Of a stretch of 64,000 nt of DNA, positions 53,358 through 64,000 are shown one piece after another. Below the pieces are notes generated by a model. That model was not told the origin of the DNA. It worked only from the letters and a program-made list of their open reading frames with translations, and made no database searches. The position numbers were made by a program, and so were the translations under genes. Positions within the stretch are counted from its first letter, which is position 1. Each line of letters begins with the position of its first letter. The DNA comes from Crambe crambe (lineage: Eukaryota; Porifera; Demospongiae; Poecilosclerida; Crambeidae): positions 5,517,001 to 5,581,000 of the forward strand of contig OZ004584.1 in the NCBI GenBank assembly GCA_963924555.1, given 5' to 3'.

Positions 53358-54100
53358 GTGAGATGTTAAGCATGCCAGTGATGGGATCAAGTTTAAAACC
53401 CATCATTCATCTTTGAAGGGGTTGGAGTGAATAGGAAATACACGTTGGTGCACTGCAATAACAAGAGTGTGTACTTTATACCAACTATAAACAATATAAC
53501 AGTAAAGGTATCTTACTGTTTATAGAGGGCATTTAAAAGATATCAAAAGATATGCAGTAAACATTTTCACTTTCAAAGTGCAGCTTAGAAGTGGAAAAGC
53601 TACATAATTGTGTATTGGAGTTTGCAGCATTCTTGCAACAATAAAGTGAAAGCCACATGTGCATTGGCAACAATATCTAAGGACCTAATCTTGTTAAAAT
53701 TTCATTCTCATGTTTTATAGCTTTTGATGGCCACCCAACTTTGCCAAGTGGTTGGCCATATGACCAGCTGCAGGAAAAATATTTTTTTTTACTCTGAATG
53801 CACCACTTTTTAACCACTTTCTTTGACCTGAAGCTACCTGACGTATATGTAGGGATTGTTGGCTGGATATACACAACAAAAATTGATCCCATTTCCATCA
53901 TTCCATCCTTCATACCTACCCTCGTTTCCTTACTTTTTTGAGCAATGGTCATCCCTACATTTTTTTTATTTCATGGAAATTTTTTCCCCTTATAATAATG
54001 TATAGTTATTAATCTTCTTGTGAACTTGTAAAGATTTCGATGTTTCTCATTGTCCATCATCTCTAGCTGAGTTTTCTGTTTCTGCTATCTTTTGATCCAA
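53358..54100. other. PTPN intron-like sequence
   Basis: Matches 44395-44830 in part; from about 53755 it enters the 3.4-kb segmental duplicate of 30264. Confidence 0.55.
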
Positions 54101-54202
54101 CTGAGTTGGGGTACTATGACCCCTGGAAGCACCCCAAGAACTATGTGTGTCAAATCCAAATCATCCCCAAGCAGATGTTGGATTTTGATGAGAGAGTGTA
54201 GA
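54101..54202 (+). pseudogene. FERM exon remnant, duplicate
   Basis: Duplicate of 30601-30702. Confidence 0.75.
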
Positions 54203-55133
54203 TATTCATTACTCACTCTCGTGATCTTAAAGTATGAGCCAAAAAAGCTATGTATCATGTAAGACTATTTCCAAGAGACATTTTTGAAATGTAGCTATGT
54301 ACTGCTTATTAACCTATCAGATTTTTTATAAGTGCAAAGCTTGAATGATTTATGGTAAGAAAAGATTAGTTGCGTATATTGAGTATTATACAACAACAAC
54401 AAAAAACAAACAACAACAAACAAACAACAAAGCAACAAACAAACAAACAAACAAAAAAACAACCGGTTTTTTATTTCATGCTCGAACTTTTTCTATGTGA
54501 AATGAAAATTTAAACTTTGGTGGATATCGTCCTGCTGAAAACAGCACAGGTGAATAAAAGCAGCGTCCATGATGGCACCCCCTCTAAAATTACTTAAGAA
54601 GTCACCACAATGTTTCATATTGTCACAGTTAATTACATGTTCAAATACATGATTGTAGTAATACAGTGTATTACACCTTTGATGTGTGCCATGATCACAT
54701 AATGTAAACAGCTCGAAAGTTATACAAGTACCTTTTTTTAACATGTTTTGGTATACGTACATGTACCTTGTACTAGCTACAGCTTTTGATGTGTGCCATG
54801 ATCACAGTTTGAAAGTTCAGGTCTTAGTCCAGAGATACATTAATTGAACCACATCTTGAGAGAGATTCTATATAGCTAGCTAAAGTATGATACTATCACA
54901 CATCAACTAGCTACAGCTTTTGATGTGTGCCATGATCATAGTTTGAAAGTTCAGGTCTTAGTCCAGAGGTACATTAATTGAACCACATCTTGAGAGAGAT
55001 TCGATATAGCTAGCTAAAGTATGATACTATCACACATCAACTACAGCTTTTGATGTGTGCCATGATCATAGTTTGAAAGTTCAGGTCATAGTCCAGAGGT
55101 ACACTAATTAAACCACATCTCGACCACAGATTC

Positions 55134-55141
55134 TATATAAA
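55134..55141 (+). promoter_or_regulatory. TATA box of receptor copy L
   Basis: TATATAAA, 65 bp before the ATG, as in copy E. Confidence 0.65.
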
Positions 55142-55198
55142 GTATTGTATCAATGCTCAATTCTTATTCTTGAATACTGAATTAGTCAATTTCCAAGA

Positions 55199-56566
55199 AT
55201 GGATGAAAATATCTATGAGCCAATGGATGGCAAGGAAGCTGATGCATCTATTAACAAAAATCCTTGCTACGGTACGTCTTCAGACATCAAGCTGGAAAGT
55301 ATGTCTTCAGACATCAAGCTGGAAAGTGCAACATCTCCTCCGGTGAAATCCAAATCCAACAAACCTATTTGTAGTTGGTTGTGCATGTGTGCACTAATTG
55401 GATTGATCTTAGTAGGTAGTGCAGCATTTGCTAGCTTGGCTCTTACAGTGTGGAATTCTTCACAAGTCAATGACGCTAAGCTTGAGATGGAACACATGAT
55501 AACACAGCTCAAGAATTCTGTATCTGGATTTGATACTTCTGTGAATATATCTGAACAAGTGAACGTTTCAAGATCATTGGAAATACGAATTGATGATATC
55601 TTACTACAGTTGAATCATACTACATCTGAACTTGAAAGAAGACTAACACGACTTCAGATAATTGAAAATAATCGCAATGATATTCAGAGGAATATTTCGA
55701 GGTCGTTAGATTCTAAACTAAACAGTATCATTCGGTCATTGACTGGACAGTACTTGAATCTTCCAGCTGATTCATGTTCCCTTGTCTTGCAGCTGAATTC
55801 CTCCTCCCCATCAGGTCACTACTGGATCAGATCCGCCAATGGCTCTGCTGTACGTGTGTACTGTGACATGACCAGGTCATGTGGTAACATCACTGGAGGG
55901 TGGATGAGAGTGGCTAGTCTGAACTGGAGCAATGAATCTCTTCCATGTCCCGATGGATTCAGAGAACGCAATGACTCTGACATCCGCACTTGTGGAATCA
56001 ACTCCACAAGTGGTTCGTGTCGTTCTTTGATTTTTGAAACATACAGCACTTTGTATAGTAGAGTCTGTGGCAAGATAAATGCTTATCAAGTTGGTACTCT
56101 GGATGCATTCAGTACAATGCAAGGGCGTGGTTCAAACATAACAATTGACTCTAATTACGTGGATGGTGTTAGTCTTACGCATGGAAGCGATCCTAGGAGA
56201 CACATCTGGACTTTCGTTGCTGCTCATGATGATCGCCCTAGTATAGTAAGTTCACTGATCTGTCAATGTGTGAGACCAGGTGACAGTAGAATCATGCCCC
56301 CTCCTACTTTTGTGGGAATGGACTACTTCTGCGATACAGGAAGTCGAAGAAGAAATTCATTTGGTAAATTTCTTGCTGATGATCCCCTGTGGGATGGGGC
56401 TGGGTGTGCTTCTAATAGCACATGCTGTTCCTTCAATAACCCCCCGTGGTTCCACAAGCAACTCCCATCAGCCACCACTGACGACATAGAGATGAGGGTG
56501 TGTCGTGATGAGAGCAGACACAATGAAGACATCGCCATATCAAATGTTGAAATTTATGTGCAGTAG
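55199..56566 (+). CDS. Type II FReD-like receptor (copy L), same protein as E
   Basis: 455 residues with the same amino-acid sequence as the product of 31695-33062, including the YEPM tail, unique stalk and ectodomain loops. Lies in the 3.4-kb duplicate. Either a very recent duplication or an assembly artefact (collapsed haplotypes placed in tandem). The different right-hand neighbours argue for a real event. Confidence 0.92.
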   Translation: MDENIYEPMDGKEADASINKNPCYGTSSDIKLESMSSDIKLESATSPPVKSKSNKPICSWLCMCALIGLILVGSAAFASLALTVWNSSQVNDAKLEMEHMITQLKNSVSGFDTSVNISEQVNVSRSLEIRIDDILLQLNHTTSELERRLTRLQIIENNRNDIQRNISRSLDSKLNSIIRSLTGQYLNLPADSCSLVLQLNSSSPSGHYWIRSANGSAVRVYCDMTRSCGNITGGWMRVASLNWSNESLPCPDGFRERNDSDIRTCGINSTSGSCRSLIFETYSTLYSRVCGKINAYQVGTLDAFSTMQGRGSNITIDSNYVDGVSLTHGSDPRRHIWTFVAAHDDRPSIVSSLICQCVRPGDSRIMPPPTFVGMDYFCDTGSRRRNSFGKFLADDPLWDGAGCASNSTCCSFNNPPWFHKQLPSATTDDIEMRVCRDESRHNEDIAISNVEIYVQ

Positions 56567-57194
56567 TGTGCTGAGACATCTTCACTATAAAGTAGTTTAG
56601 TGACTTTATATAATACATTAACACTATAATCATGAGTGTTAGCTATCATACTTTTATATGTGAAAACTGTTGTAGAACTTGGTAGAATTTTTCTTTTTGA
56701 AACTTGTGGTGGTTGAGTACAAATGTGCTGTTGGAGTGGTATCGGCAAGGGAGTAACAAGCAAATTCGAATTGGTCAGGACACAACCACACCCTTAATGG
56801 GTGTGTCCTAACTACAGCCATCAATCATGACATTGTAATCAATTATCGAAAATAGAGTCTATACTGAGAATCACCAATGGATTCACTAGCTACAGCTGTG
56901 ATATTAGCTAGTGTCTACAATAACTTTTCACTCTGCCTCAGTGAGCTGAAATATTTTGGGAAGTTAAATCTTAGTGTGGAATCAAACCACCAGATATTCT
57001 GCTTATAGCTATTAAAATTCCTAACATAACAGAACTTCAGATTTTGGAGAATCTAAGTCACAAGATGCTTCAGATCTGGTTGTTTATCAAGCTATAATGA
57101 ACGCTTTAATGAAAGTGTGTACTGCACACTAAATTGTCCCAAAACACACTAAAAACACTAAAAACAAAGTATTGAGACAAAATGGTGTGCAGTC

Positions 57195-57644
57195 AATTAT
57201 CTGAAGTCGTGTTAGTCTTCTTTCAAGTTCAGATGTAGTATGATTCAACTGTAGTAAGATATCATCAATTCGTATTTCCAATGATCTTGAAACGTTCACT
57301 TGTTCAGATATATTCACAGAAGTATCAAATCCAGATACAGAATTCTTGAGCTGTGTTATCATGTGTTCCATCTCAAGCTTAGCGTCATTGACTTGTGAAG
57401 AATTCCACACTGTAAGAGCCAAGCTAGCAAATGCTGCACTACCTACTAAGATCAATCCAATTAGTGCACACATGCACAACCAACTACAAATAGGTTTGTT
57501 GGATTTGGATGTTGCACTTTCCAGCTTGATATCTGAAGACATACTTTCCAGCTTGATGTCTGAAGATGTACCGTAGCAAGGATTTTTGTTAATAGATGCA
57601 TCAGCTTCCTTGCCGTCCATTGGCTCATAGATATTTTCATCCAT
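57195..57644 (-). pseudogene. Inverted 5' fragment of receptor E/L
   Basis: Reverse-strand copy of the tail, membrane segment and stalk of copy E (MDENIYEPMDG through ERRLTRLQI), ending where the terminal module starts. Compared with E it lacks five codons (PPVKS region). Part of a foldback rearrangement; no ectodomain follows. Confidence 0.9.
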
Positions 57645-57706
57645 TCTTGGAAATTGACTAATTCAGTATTCAAGAATAAGAATTGAGCATTGATACAATA
57701 CAGCAC

Positions 57707-58340
57707 ATTTCATTACATTTTTAATAAACTTACCATGCCCTTGTGTATCCTATGAATTTCTTCAAGGTTTCAGGCTAGGATCATTGATTGTGATTAGCTA
57801 TCATTAGCTTAATGTCGTTGCGCAGAATTAATTATTAGTGTCTTGTTTGTTATCAATATAACATTATTCAAGTCATTTCAGTTTGTAGTGACATAGCTAA
57901 CTATAATACAAAAAGAATAAACTGTATGGACTGAGAATATTGATGTGTCCCAATTAGCTATAGCTGAACTAGTATTATCACAAAGCATACGCTTCCTTTT
58001 GTACGGCATACGAACGGAACGTAAATCCACTGTAGTGAGCGTTTTCCATTATAATACAACAAAAGATAATACTAGTTCAGCTATAGCTAATTGGGACACA
58101 TTAATATTCTCAGTCCATACAGTTTATTCTTTTTGTATTATAGTTAGCTATGTCACTACAAACTGAAATGACTTGAATAATGTTATATTGATAACAAACA
58201 AGACTATCAACACAAAACACTAATAATTAATTCTGCGCAACGACATTAAGCTAATGATAGCTAATCACAATCAATGATCCTAGCCTGAAACCTTGAAGAA
58301 ATTCATAGGATACACAAGGGCATGGTAAGTTTATTAAAAA
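57707..58340. repeat. Foldback of the receptor F upstream block
   Basis: 57707-57979 is the reverse complement of sequence that follows in direct orientation at about 58065-58335. The small centre contains a partial TA-type MITE (57977-58038). Confidence 0.8.
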
Positions 58341-58471
58341 TGTAATGAAATGTGCTGTATCCTCGCGTATCCTACAAAAAATATACCGTGTTTTCTTCTT
58401 CCAAACATATTTTATTTTCCTTAATAGCTAATGCATGAGCTCAGTTTATGTGATCAGTTTTCTAATCTCAG

Positions 58472-58660
58472 TCATGTTTGTGATCTAAAATTTAAGCAAG
58501 AGTACATTATGGCCGGAGGCACTGCTACGGCTGGTACGGCCATGGCAGGTCGGGCATTTGCCTGATCAATATAAGCCAACACATCTTTCACATCCTGATG
58601 GTCTTGCTTCAGGGAGAGTCCGGTAGCTACAACTGTATGGTCCATTAATACAGTTTGCAT
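58472..58660 (-). CDS. Small minus-strand frame, third copy
   Basis: Same frame as 34355-34543 with two substitutions near its end. Function unknown. Confidence 0.25.
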   Translation of the reverse strand: MQTVLMDHTVVATGLSLKQDHQDVKDVLAYIDQANARPAMAVPAVAVPPAIMYSCLNFRSQT

Positions 58661-58813
58661 AACTTCAGTTCTATAATTTGTTTACCGAAACCTCCCAGAT
58701 TCTTCATACCGCTCAGGACAGGTATTATGGGGGAGAGCCTGACTAGACTAGTGAGACAACAATACACAAAACATTGCTACACCTCTGTGATGTAATTCAG
58801 TAGCTGCATGTGG

Positions 58814-58821
58814 TATAAAAA
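58814..58821 (+). promoter_or_regulatory. TATA box of receptor copy M
   Basis: TATAAAAA in the conserved core, 106 bp before the ATG. Confidence 0.78.
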
Positions 58822-58919
58822 CAGCTTCAACTCACAGCAATAGGCAGTTGTCTGATATTTCCACATGGTCAATTGTGAACTAATTGTCATTCTCTGCAAT
58901 ACTACAGCTCCTTATAGTC

Positions 58920-60318
58920 ATGGAAAAAGAAAATGATTATGAAAACGATAGTTATGATATGATGATTATCGACAATCAATGCTATAATGTTCCTTCAAGA
59001 GCTGAGCCTCAAAATTTGTCTGCGTCTAAAAATCAAATTCCTTCAATAACTGAGCCTCAAAATGAGACTGTATCTGCAAATCTTCATCCTATTAAGTCAC
59101 AGGATAAAATGTCTGCTTGTAGTTGGAAGTGTGCAATTTTACTGGTTGGATTCATCCTAGTAGGTAGTGCTGCATTCATTAGCTTGGGTCTTACCTTATG
59201 GAATATCAATTCCAACTTTAAAACACAAACTATGGGGCTCCAAGCTTCTAATGTAGCTGAACTTGAAAGAAGATTAGCACAGCTTCGGGTTTCTGTGAAT
59301 AATAATACATCAGAATGTGAAAGAAAAATACTGGAGCTTCGGAATTTATCAAATGACAGTATATCTGAACTCGAAAGAAGTAAGTCTAATGCAACTTCAG
59401 ATATTTGAAAATAATCGCAATGATATTCAGAGTAATATTTCAAACTCATTAGATTCTAAATTAAACAATATAATTCGATCACTGACTGGACAATACTCAA
59501 ATCTTCCGGCTGATTCATGTTCCCTTGTCTTGCAGTTGAATTCTTCCTCCCCATCAGGGCACTACTGGATCAGGTCCTCCAATGGCTCTGCTGTGCATGT
59601 GTACTGTGATATGACCAGGTCCTGTGGTAACATCACTGGAGGGTGGATGAGAGTGGCTAGTCTGGACTGGAGCAATGAATCTCTTCCATGTCCCGATGGA
59701 CTCAGAGAACGCAATGACTCTGACATCCGCACTTGTGGAATCAACTCCACAACTGGTTCATGTTCTTCTTTGATTTTCAAAACATACAGCACTTTGTATA
59801 GTAGAGTCTGTGGCAAGATTAATGGTTATCAAGTTGGTACTCCAGATGCATTCAGTACAAGTACAATGCAAGGGCGTGGTTCAAACATAACAATTGACTC
59901 TAATTACGTGGATGGTGTTAGTCTTACACATGGAAACAAGCCTAGGAGACACATTTGGACTTTTGCTGCTACCCACCGGGATGGCCCTGGACTATTACGT
60001 TATCCAGATAGTATCTGTCAGTGTGTGAGACCAAGTGATATGAGCATCATGACTCCTTCTTTTGTGGGAATGGACTACTTCTGTGATACAGGAAATCGGG
60101 GAGGAGATCCATTTGGTTTATTTCTTGCTGATGATCCCCTGTGGGATGGGGCTGGGTGTACTTCTACTAGCACATGCTGTACCTTCAATAACCCCCCGTG
60201 GTTCCACAAGCAACTCCCATCAGCCACCACTGACGACATAGAGATGAGGGTGTGTTGTGATGAGAGCAGAGACAATGAAGACATTGCCATATCGAATGTT
60301 GAAATTTATGTACAGTAG
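58920..60318 (+). pseudogene. Receptor copy M, sister of F, with a 4-bp frameshift
   Basis: The tail (YEND, YDMM, YNVP), membrane segment and first stalk module match F. A 4-bp insertion near 59382 (AAGTAAGTC for AAGTC) shifts the frame, ending it at 59408; the second frame (59317-60318) carries the rest of the stalk and a complete ectodomain. The second half differs from F, with longer variable parts (DAFSTSTMQGRG, THRDGPGLLRYPDSICQC), so the C-terminal half came from another paralog. The insertion also makes a GTAAGT word; no matching acceptor was evident. Confidence 0.88.
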
Positions 60319-61192
60319 TGTGCTGAGACATCTTCACTATAAAGTAGTTTGTTTAGTGACTTTTATTCATGAGGAGTACTAGAACTTGGTAGAATCATTC
60401 TTTTTGGAACTGTGTGCATTATTTGTAGTATTGTATTTGTGGGTGTGGTATCAGCAGGAAGTAGCTAACAGATTTGAATTGTCTGGCCACACCCTTAATG
60501 GGTGTGTCCTAACTACACCCATCATGATAATTATTGTAATCAATTTACAAAAAAAAATGAGTCAGTCGAGGTGAACTTAGTCCATTCACTCTGCCTCAGT
60601 TAGCTGAAGCATATGCTCATTTCACACACAACCATGCTCCTTTGTGTGGGGCACATTTACACTGAAAAGGTCAGGCCATGGCCTGACAAGCCAGAGTGCT
60701 TCCTATGCACAATCTCTGTAAACAAACAAAAAATAACGACAACAAAACCAACAATAGTGAAGTGAAGAAAACGAAAAAACTTCCTGTTCTGTATGTAGTT
60801 CTATATAGTTCAATACTTTGATGGTTGCCATAGTGTTACTGTAATGTGTATTCCCATACCGTTGCTAGGCTACCTGAAAATTATAACTAGCTGCACTAAA
60901 TGGAATAATTCACTGCTTGAACAATGTCATGACAAGAGTCAATTTCCATGAATTGGATGGGCAGATGGTCAGGTCAACTGCTAATTGACGGACTGGATCA
61001 TGTGACCATCATATGACTCCACATTCACATACACAGCCCCACTAGCATGGATCATTGAATTTTAACTGTCCACCAAACATACGAGATCATGTGACTTCTC
61101 TTCCTTCACTAATCCACACACAGCTAGTAGCCACTGGCTAGCATAGCATGTGACTATCATGTGACTTATCTTCCTACAAACACAGCCCACAG
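60319..61192. other. Receptor M 3' flank and PTPN intron block
   Basis: Hairpin 60488-60506, then the block of position 1 from about 60895 to the PDZ exon acceptor. Confidence 0.65.
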
Positions 61193-61502
61193 AGTACTAC
61201 GATGAGCAGAATGCATTTGAGGAGCGGATAAGTCAAGTGAGTATGGATGACCTTGCAGCTGAGGGTCTACTCCTCATCAGAATGCAGCCAGACCAACAAG
61301 GGAGGTACGGCTTCATCGTCAAGGTAACTGGACAGTATTGAGTGTAGTAGGATTTTTTCTTGGAGAAAAATTCCTTTATGGTTTTGCTAAATTTAAGCAT
61401 TTGCTGCTACATAAAAAGTTTAACATGTAATTGTAGTTATTGCCTCAATTGCAGGGTGGAGCTGATGAAAGAATGCCAGTGATAGTGACCAAAATCACTC
61501 CT
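61193..61502 (+). pseudogene. PTPN PDZ first and second exon remnant
   Basis: Exon 61193-61323 is complete (YYDEQNAFEERIS through GRYGFIVK, donor GTAACT). The second exon starts at 61455 (GGADERMPVIVTKI) and is cut off near 61502, where repeat sequence begins. No later PTPN exons. Confidence 0.82.
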
Positions 61503-62331
61503 TATCCTTTAGGAGATAAAAGACAAAAAAAAATAAGGTTAAGTAGGGATAGCCTAAAATCCAGCTAGATTTTAGCCCGGTATCACTACTATAGGTATAT
61601 TTTACACTCATTGTATTATGCATATCACCTCCTTTCATGTCCTAACAATAACTGATATGTGTTCAATGTTGTAGTTTATTATGCACCCACCATGCAGAGT
61701 ACTAAACCATGTGTTATGTAAGTGTGCAACAAACTGAAAACAAAGTGTTATATGCACCTATATAGCTCTAGTACTACCTAAGCTGCTAACATTAGACCTA
61801 ACAAGTTCAGTAATTACCACTCCAGTGCATCACTAGTCATGTGGACAGTTCCTTCTCCTACACCTTTACAGAGTTGTTTCTACCACACAGTGGACTATTT
61901 TCGAGGAGTAAAATTTCATGTTAATGGGAAAATGGGTTAAATTTTCATGGATGGTTGGTTGGTGTAGTGCATGCAGCTGTAGCAATGTGTGCTATGATTA
62001 TGTGCAACTAAACATCTATTGTCTAAACATATGAAGTGAGCTGCAAGAGTCTGTGCTAGAAGTAGAAGTTGTGACTATGACTAACTCATTTGTGGCAGAA
62101 ATCCAGTCATGGATCATACATAGCATACAACTTAAGCCTTCCTGACATGGACAATCTTCCACAGCAACTTTCTTCACCAGAGAATTTGCTGATAAGATGG
62201 TACTATCCTTGAAAAGGTCCCATGGGAATCCAGAAGACAAATCTTGGTTAAATTAGTAAATTTTCGTTGATTTAGGGTATCCACAAAAACCGAACAAAAA
62301 AAACAACAAAAAAAAAAGTGATATAAAAACA
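61503..62331 (+). repeat. Palindromic-repeat piece and duplicated upstream block of receptor N
   Basis: A piece of the 28482 repeat family (about 61535-61600) is followed by the third copy of the 18300 block. Confidence 0.75.
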
Positions 62332-62339
62332 GCTTCAGT
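62332..62339 (+). promoter_or_regulatory. TATA box of receptor copy N
   Basis: TATAAAAA in the conserved core, 116 bp before the usable ATG. Confidence 0.78.
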
Positions 62340-62447
62340 TCACAGCAAGAAGCAGTTGTCCTATTGACATCTCCACACAGTCAATTATGAATTAACTATC
62401 ATTCTCTGCAAGAGTTCAGCTATCTGTCCTTAGCAAGGAAGGAGGAA

Positions 62448-63880
62448 ATGATCACTCTTGACAATCAATGCTTTAATGTTCCTTCAAGCGACAAGCCTCA
62501 AAATCCATCTGGATCTGAAAAACGAGTTCCTTCAAGAGACGTGCCTCAAAATTCGTCCAGATCTGAAAAACGAGTTCCTTCAAGAGATGAGCCTCTAAAT
62601 CCGTCTGCATATGAAGATCTTGAGTCACAGTATAGAATGCCTGCTGTAGTTGGATGTGTTTTATTTTACTGGTTGGATTCATCTTAGTAGGTAGTGCTGC
62701 ATTTATTAGCTTGGGTCTTACCTCATGGAATATCAATTCCAACTTAAGGACACAAACTATGGGGCTTCAGGCTTCTAATGTAGCTGAACTTGAAAGAAGA
62801 TTAGCACAGCTCCAGGTTTCTGTGAACAATAATACATTGGAATGCGACAGAAAGATATTGGAGTTTCGAAATGACAGTACATCTGAACTCGAAAGAAGAT
62901 TAGCACAGTTTCAGGTTTCTGTGAACAATTATACATCAGAATGTGAAAGGAGAATAATGGAGCTTCGGAACGATACTACATCTGAACTCGAAAGAAGACT
63001 AACACAACTTCAGACATTTGAAAATAATCGCGATGATATTCAGAATAGGAATATTTTGTTATTGGTTAGGTCATTGACTGGTTTAGCTTCTTCATGTTCT
63101 GCTATCTTTGCAATGTATCCCTCCTCCCCATCAGGTCACTACTGGATCAGGCACTCCAATGGCTCTGCTGTGCGTGTGTACTGTGACATGACCAGGTCAT
63201 GTGGTAACATCACTGGAGGGTGGATGAGAGTGGCTAGTCTGAACTGGAGCAATGAATCTCTTCCATGTCCCGATGGATTCAGAGAACACAATGACTCTGG
63301 CATCCGCACTTGTGGAATCAACTCCACATCAACTGGTTCATGTTCTTCTTTGATCTTCAAAACATACAGCACTGTGTATAGTAGAGTCTGTGGCAAGATA
63401 AATGCTTATCAAGTTGGTTCTACTGATGCATTTGATACACGACAACGTCATGGCAATATAACAATTGACTCTAATTACGTGGATGGTGTCAGTCTCACGC
63501 ATGGAAGCAATCCTAGAAGACACATCTGGACTTTTGTTGCTGCTCATGATGATCGCTATATATATTCTGAAACATGTCAGTGTACGAGACCAGGTGACAG
63601 CAGAATCATGGCTCCTCCTTCTTTTGTGGGAATGGATTACTTTTGTGATACAGGAAGTCGAATGGAAGCACAAATTAGACAATTTTACCCTGATGATCCC
63701 CTGTGGAATGGGGTTGGGTGTGCTTCTACTAGCATGTGCTGTTCCTTCAACAACCCCCCGTGGTTCCACAAGCAACTCCCATCAGCCACCACTGATGACA
63801 TAGAGATGAGGGTGTGTCGTGATGAGAGCAGAAACAATGAAGACATTGCCATATCAAATGTTGAAATTTATGTACAGTAG
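62448..63880 (+). pseudogene. Receptor copy N, tyrosine-less tail, one-base frameshift
   Basis: As in copy A, the family start reads AAG, the YEMI region is missing, and the second motif is CFNVP. The tail has three 16-residue repeats. One T is missing near 62643, just before the membrane segment, splitting the gene into 62448-62687 and 62654-63880. The second frame encodes an intact membrane segment, two stalk modules, terminal module, A-type neck and a K/D-type ectodomain (DTRQRHGNITID, RYIYSETCQC) with MEAQIRQFYPDDP. It could start at 62654 (MCFILLVG), giving a protein with almost no tail. Confidence 0.87.
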
Positions 63881-64000
63881 TGTGCTGAGACATCTTCACT
63901 ATAAAGTGATTTTTATTCATGAAGAGTGCTGTCTTACATAAAACTTGGTAGAATCTTTCTTTTTGGAACTGTGTACATTATTTGTAGTATTTGTTTGATG

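Larger units (their letters stand above)
53755..57194 (+). repeat. Recent segmental duplication of 30264-33693
   Basis: About 3.4 kb, nearly identical to 30264-33693, including FERM remnant, CAA run, three 130-bp repeats, promoter and receptor. Left border at 'gccatatgacc', right border at 'ggtgtgcagtca'. The few differences are single bases and AGCT insertions. Confidence 0.92.

Noticed and set aside
59380-59390. GTAAGT in copy M as a new intron donor
   Set aside because: It arises from a 4-bp insertion in a coding stretch that is continuous in sister genes, and no fitting acceptor restores the frame.

Overview
The window is animal nuclear DNA: AT-rich, with a split PTPN3/PTPN4-type FERM-PDZ-tyrosine-phosphatase gene, Ty3/gypsy LTR retrotransposons, many small palindromic (MITE-like) elements and a tandem family of intronless membrane-protein genes. 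A sponge, probably a demosponge, is my best guess. That rests on my memory of where the ectodomain family is common, so it is an inference.

Layout. 1-8570: 3' part of a PDZ-PTP gene, with a 5.0 kb gypsy element (1396-6441) in one intron and several coding lesions. 8891-15151: two FERM exons of a second gene copy, the second exon split by an intact 5.4 kb gypsy element (9674-15067). 15160-18970: tandem repeats and non-coding sequence. 19000-64000: an array of receptor-like genes. Five have an uninterrupted reading frame (19102, 25528, 31695, 34807, 48664), and a sixth (55199) is an exact protein copy of the one at 31695. Several others carry one lesion (41770, 51132, 58920, 62448), and several are clear remnants (21465, 22065, 27673, 37268, 39841, 57195 on the minus strand). 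Shreds of the PDZ-PTP-FERM gene lie between the receptors (20890, 30601, 44092, 53301, 54113, 61193), so the two families were duplicated together.

The receptor genes are the main interest. Each encodes a type II membrane glycoprotein in one exon: a short cytoplasmic tail with spaced tyrosine motifs and 16-residue repeats, a Cys-flanked membrane segment, a coiled-coil stalk built from 33-residue (99-bp) modules, and a roughly 270-residue Cys-rich ectodomain that starts like a fibrinogen-related domain. Copies are nearly identical except in three short ectodomain segments, in stalk and tail module number, and in whether the tail keeps its tyrosines. Chimeric copies show exchange between paralogs. 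This looks like a diversifying recognition-receptor cluster (immune or allorecognition), but the function is inferred.

The two gypsy elements both have integrase before reverse transcriptase and a SCAN-like Gag, the Gmr1-like arrangement. Comparison of the duplicated blocks gives empty/filled sites for several small transposons. It also shows a recurrent 4-bp insertion (T|AGCT|A, T|ACGT|A) that separates paralogs and has broken at least two receptor genes.
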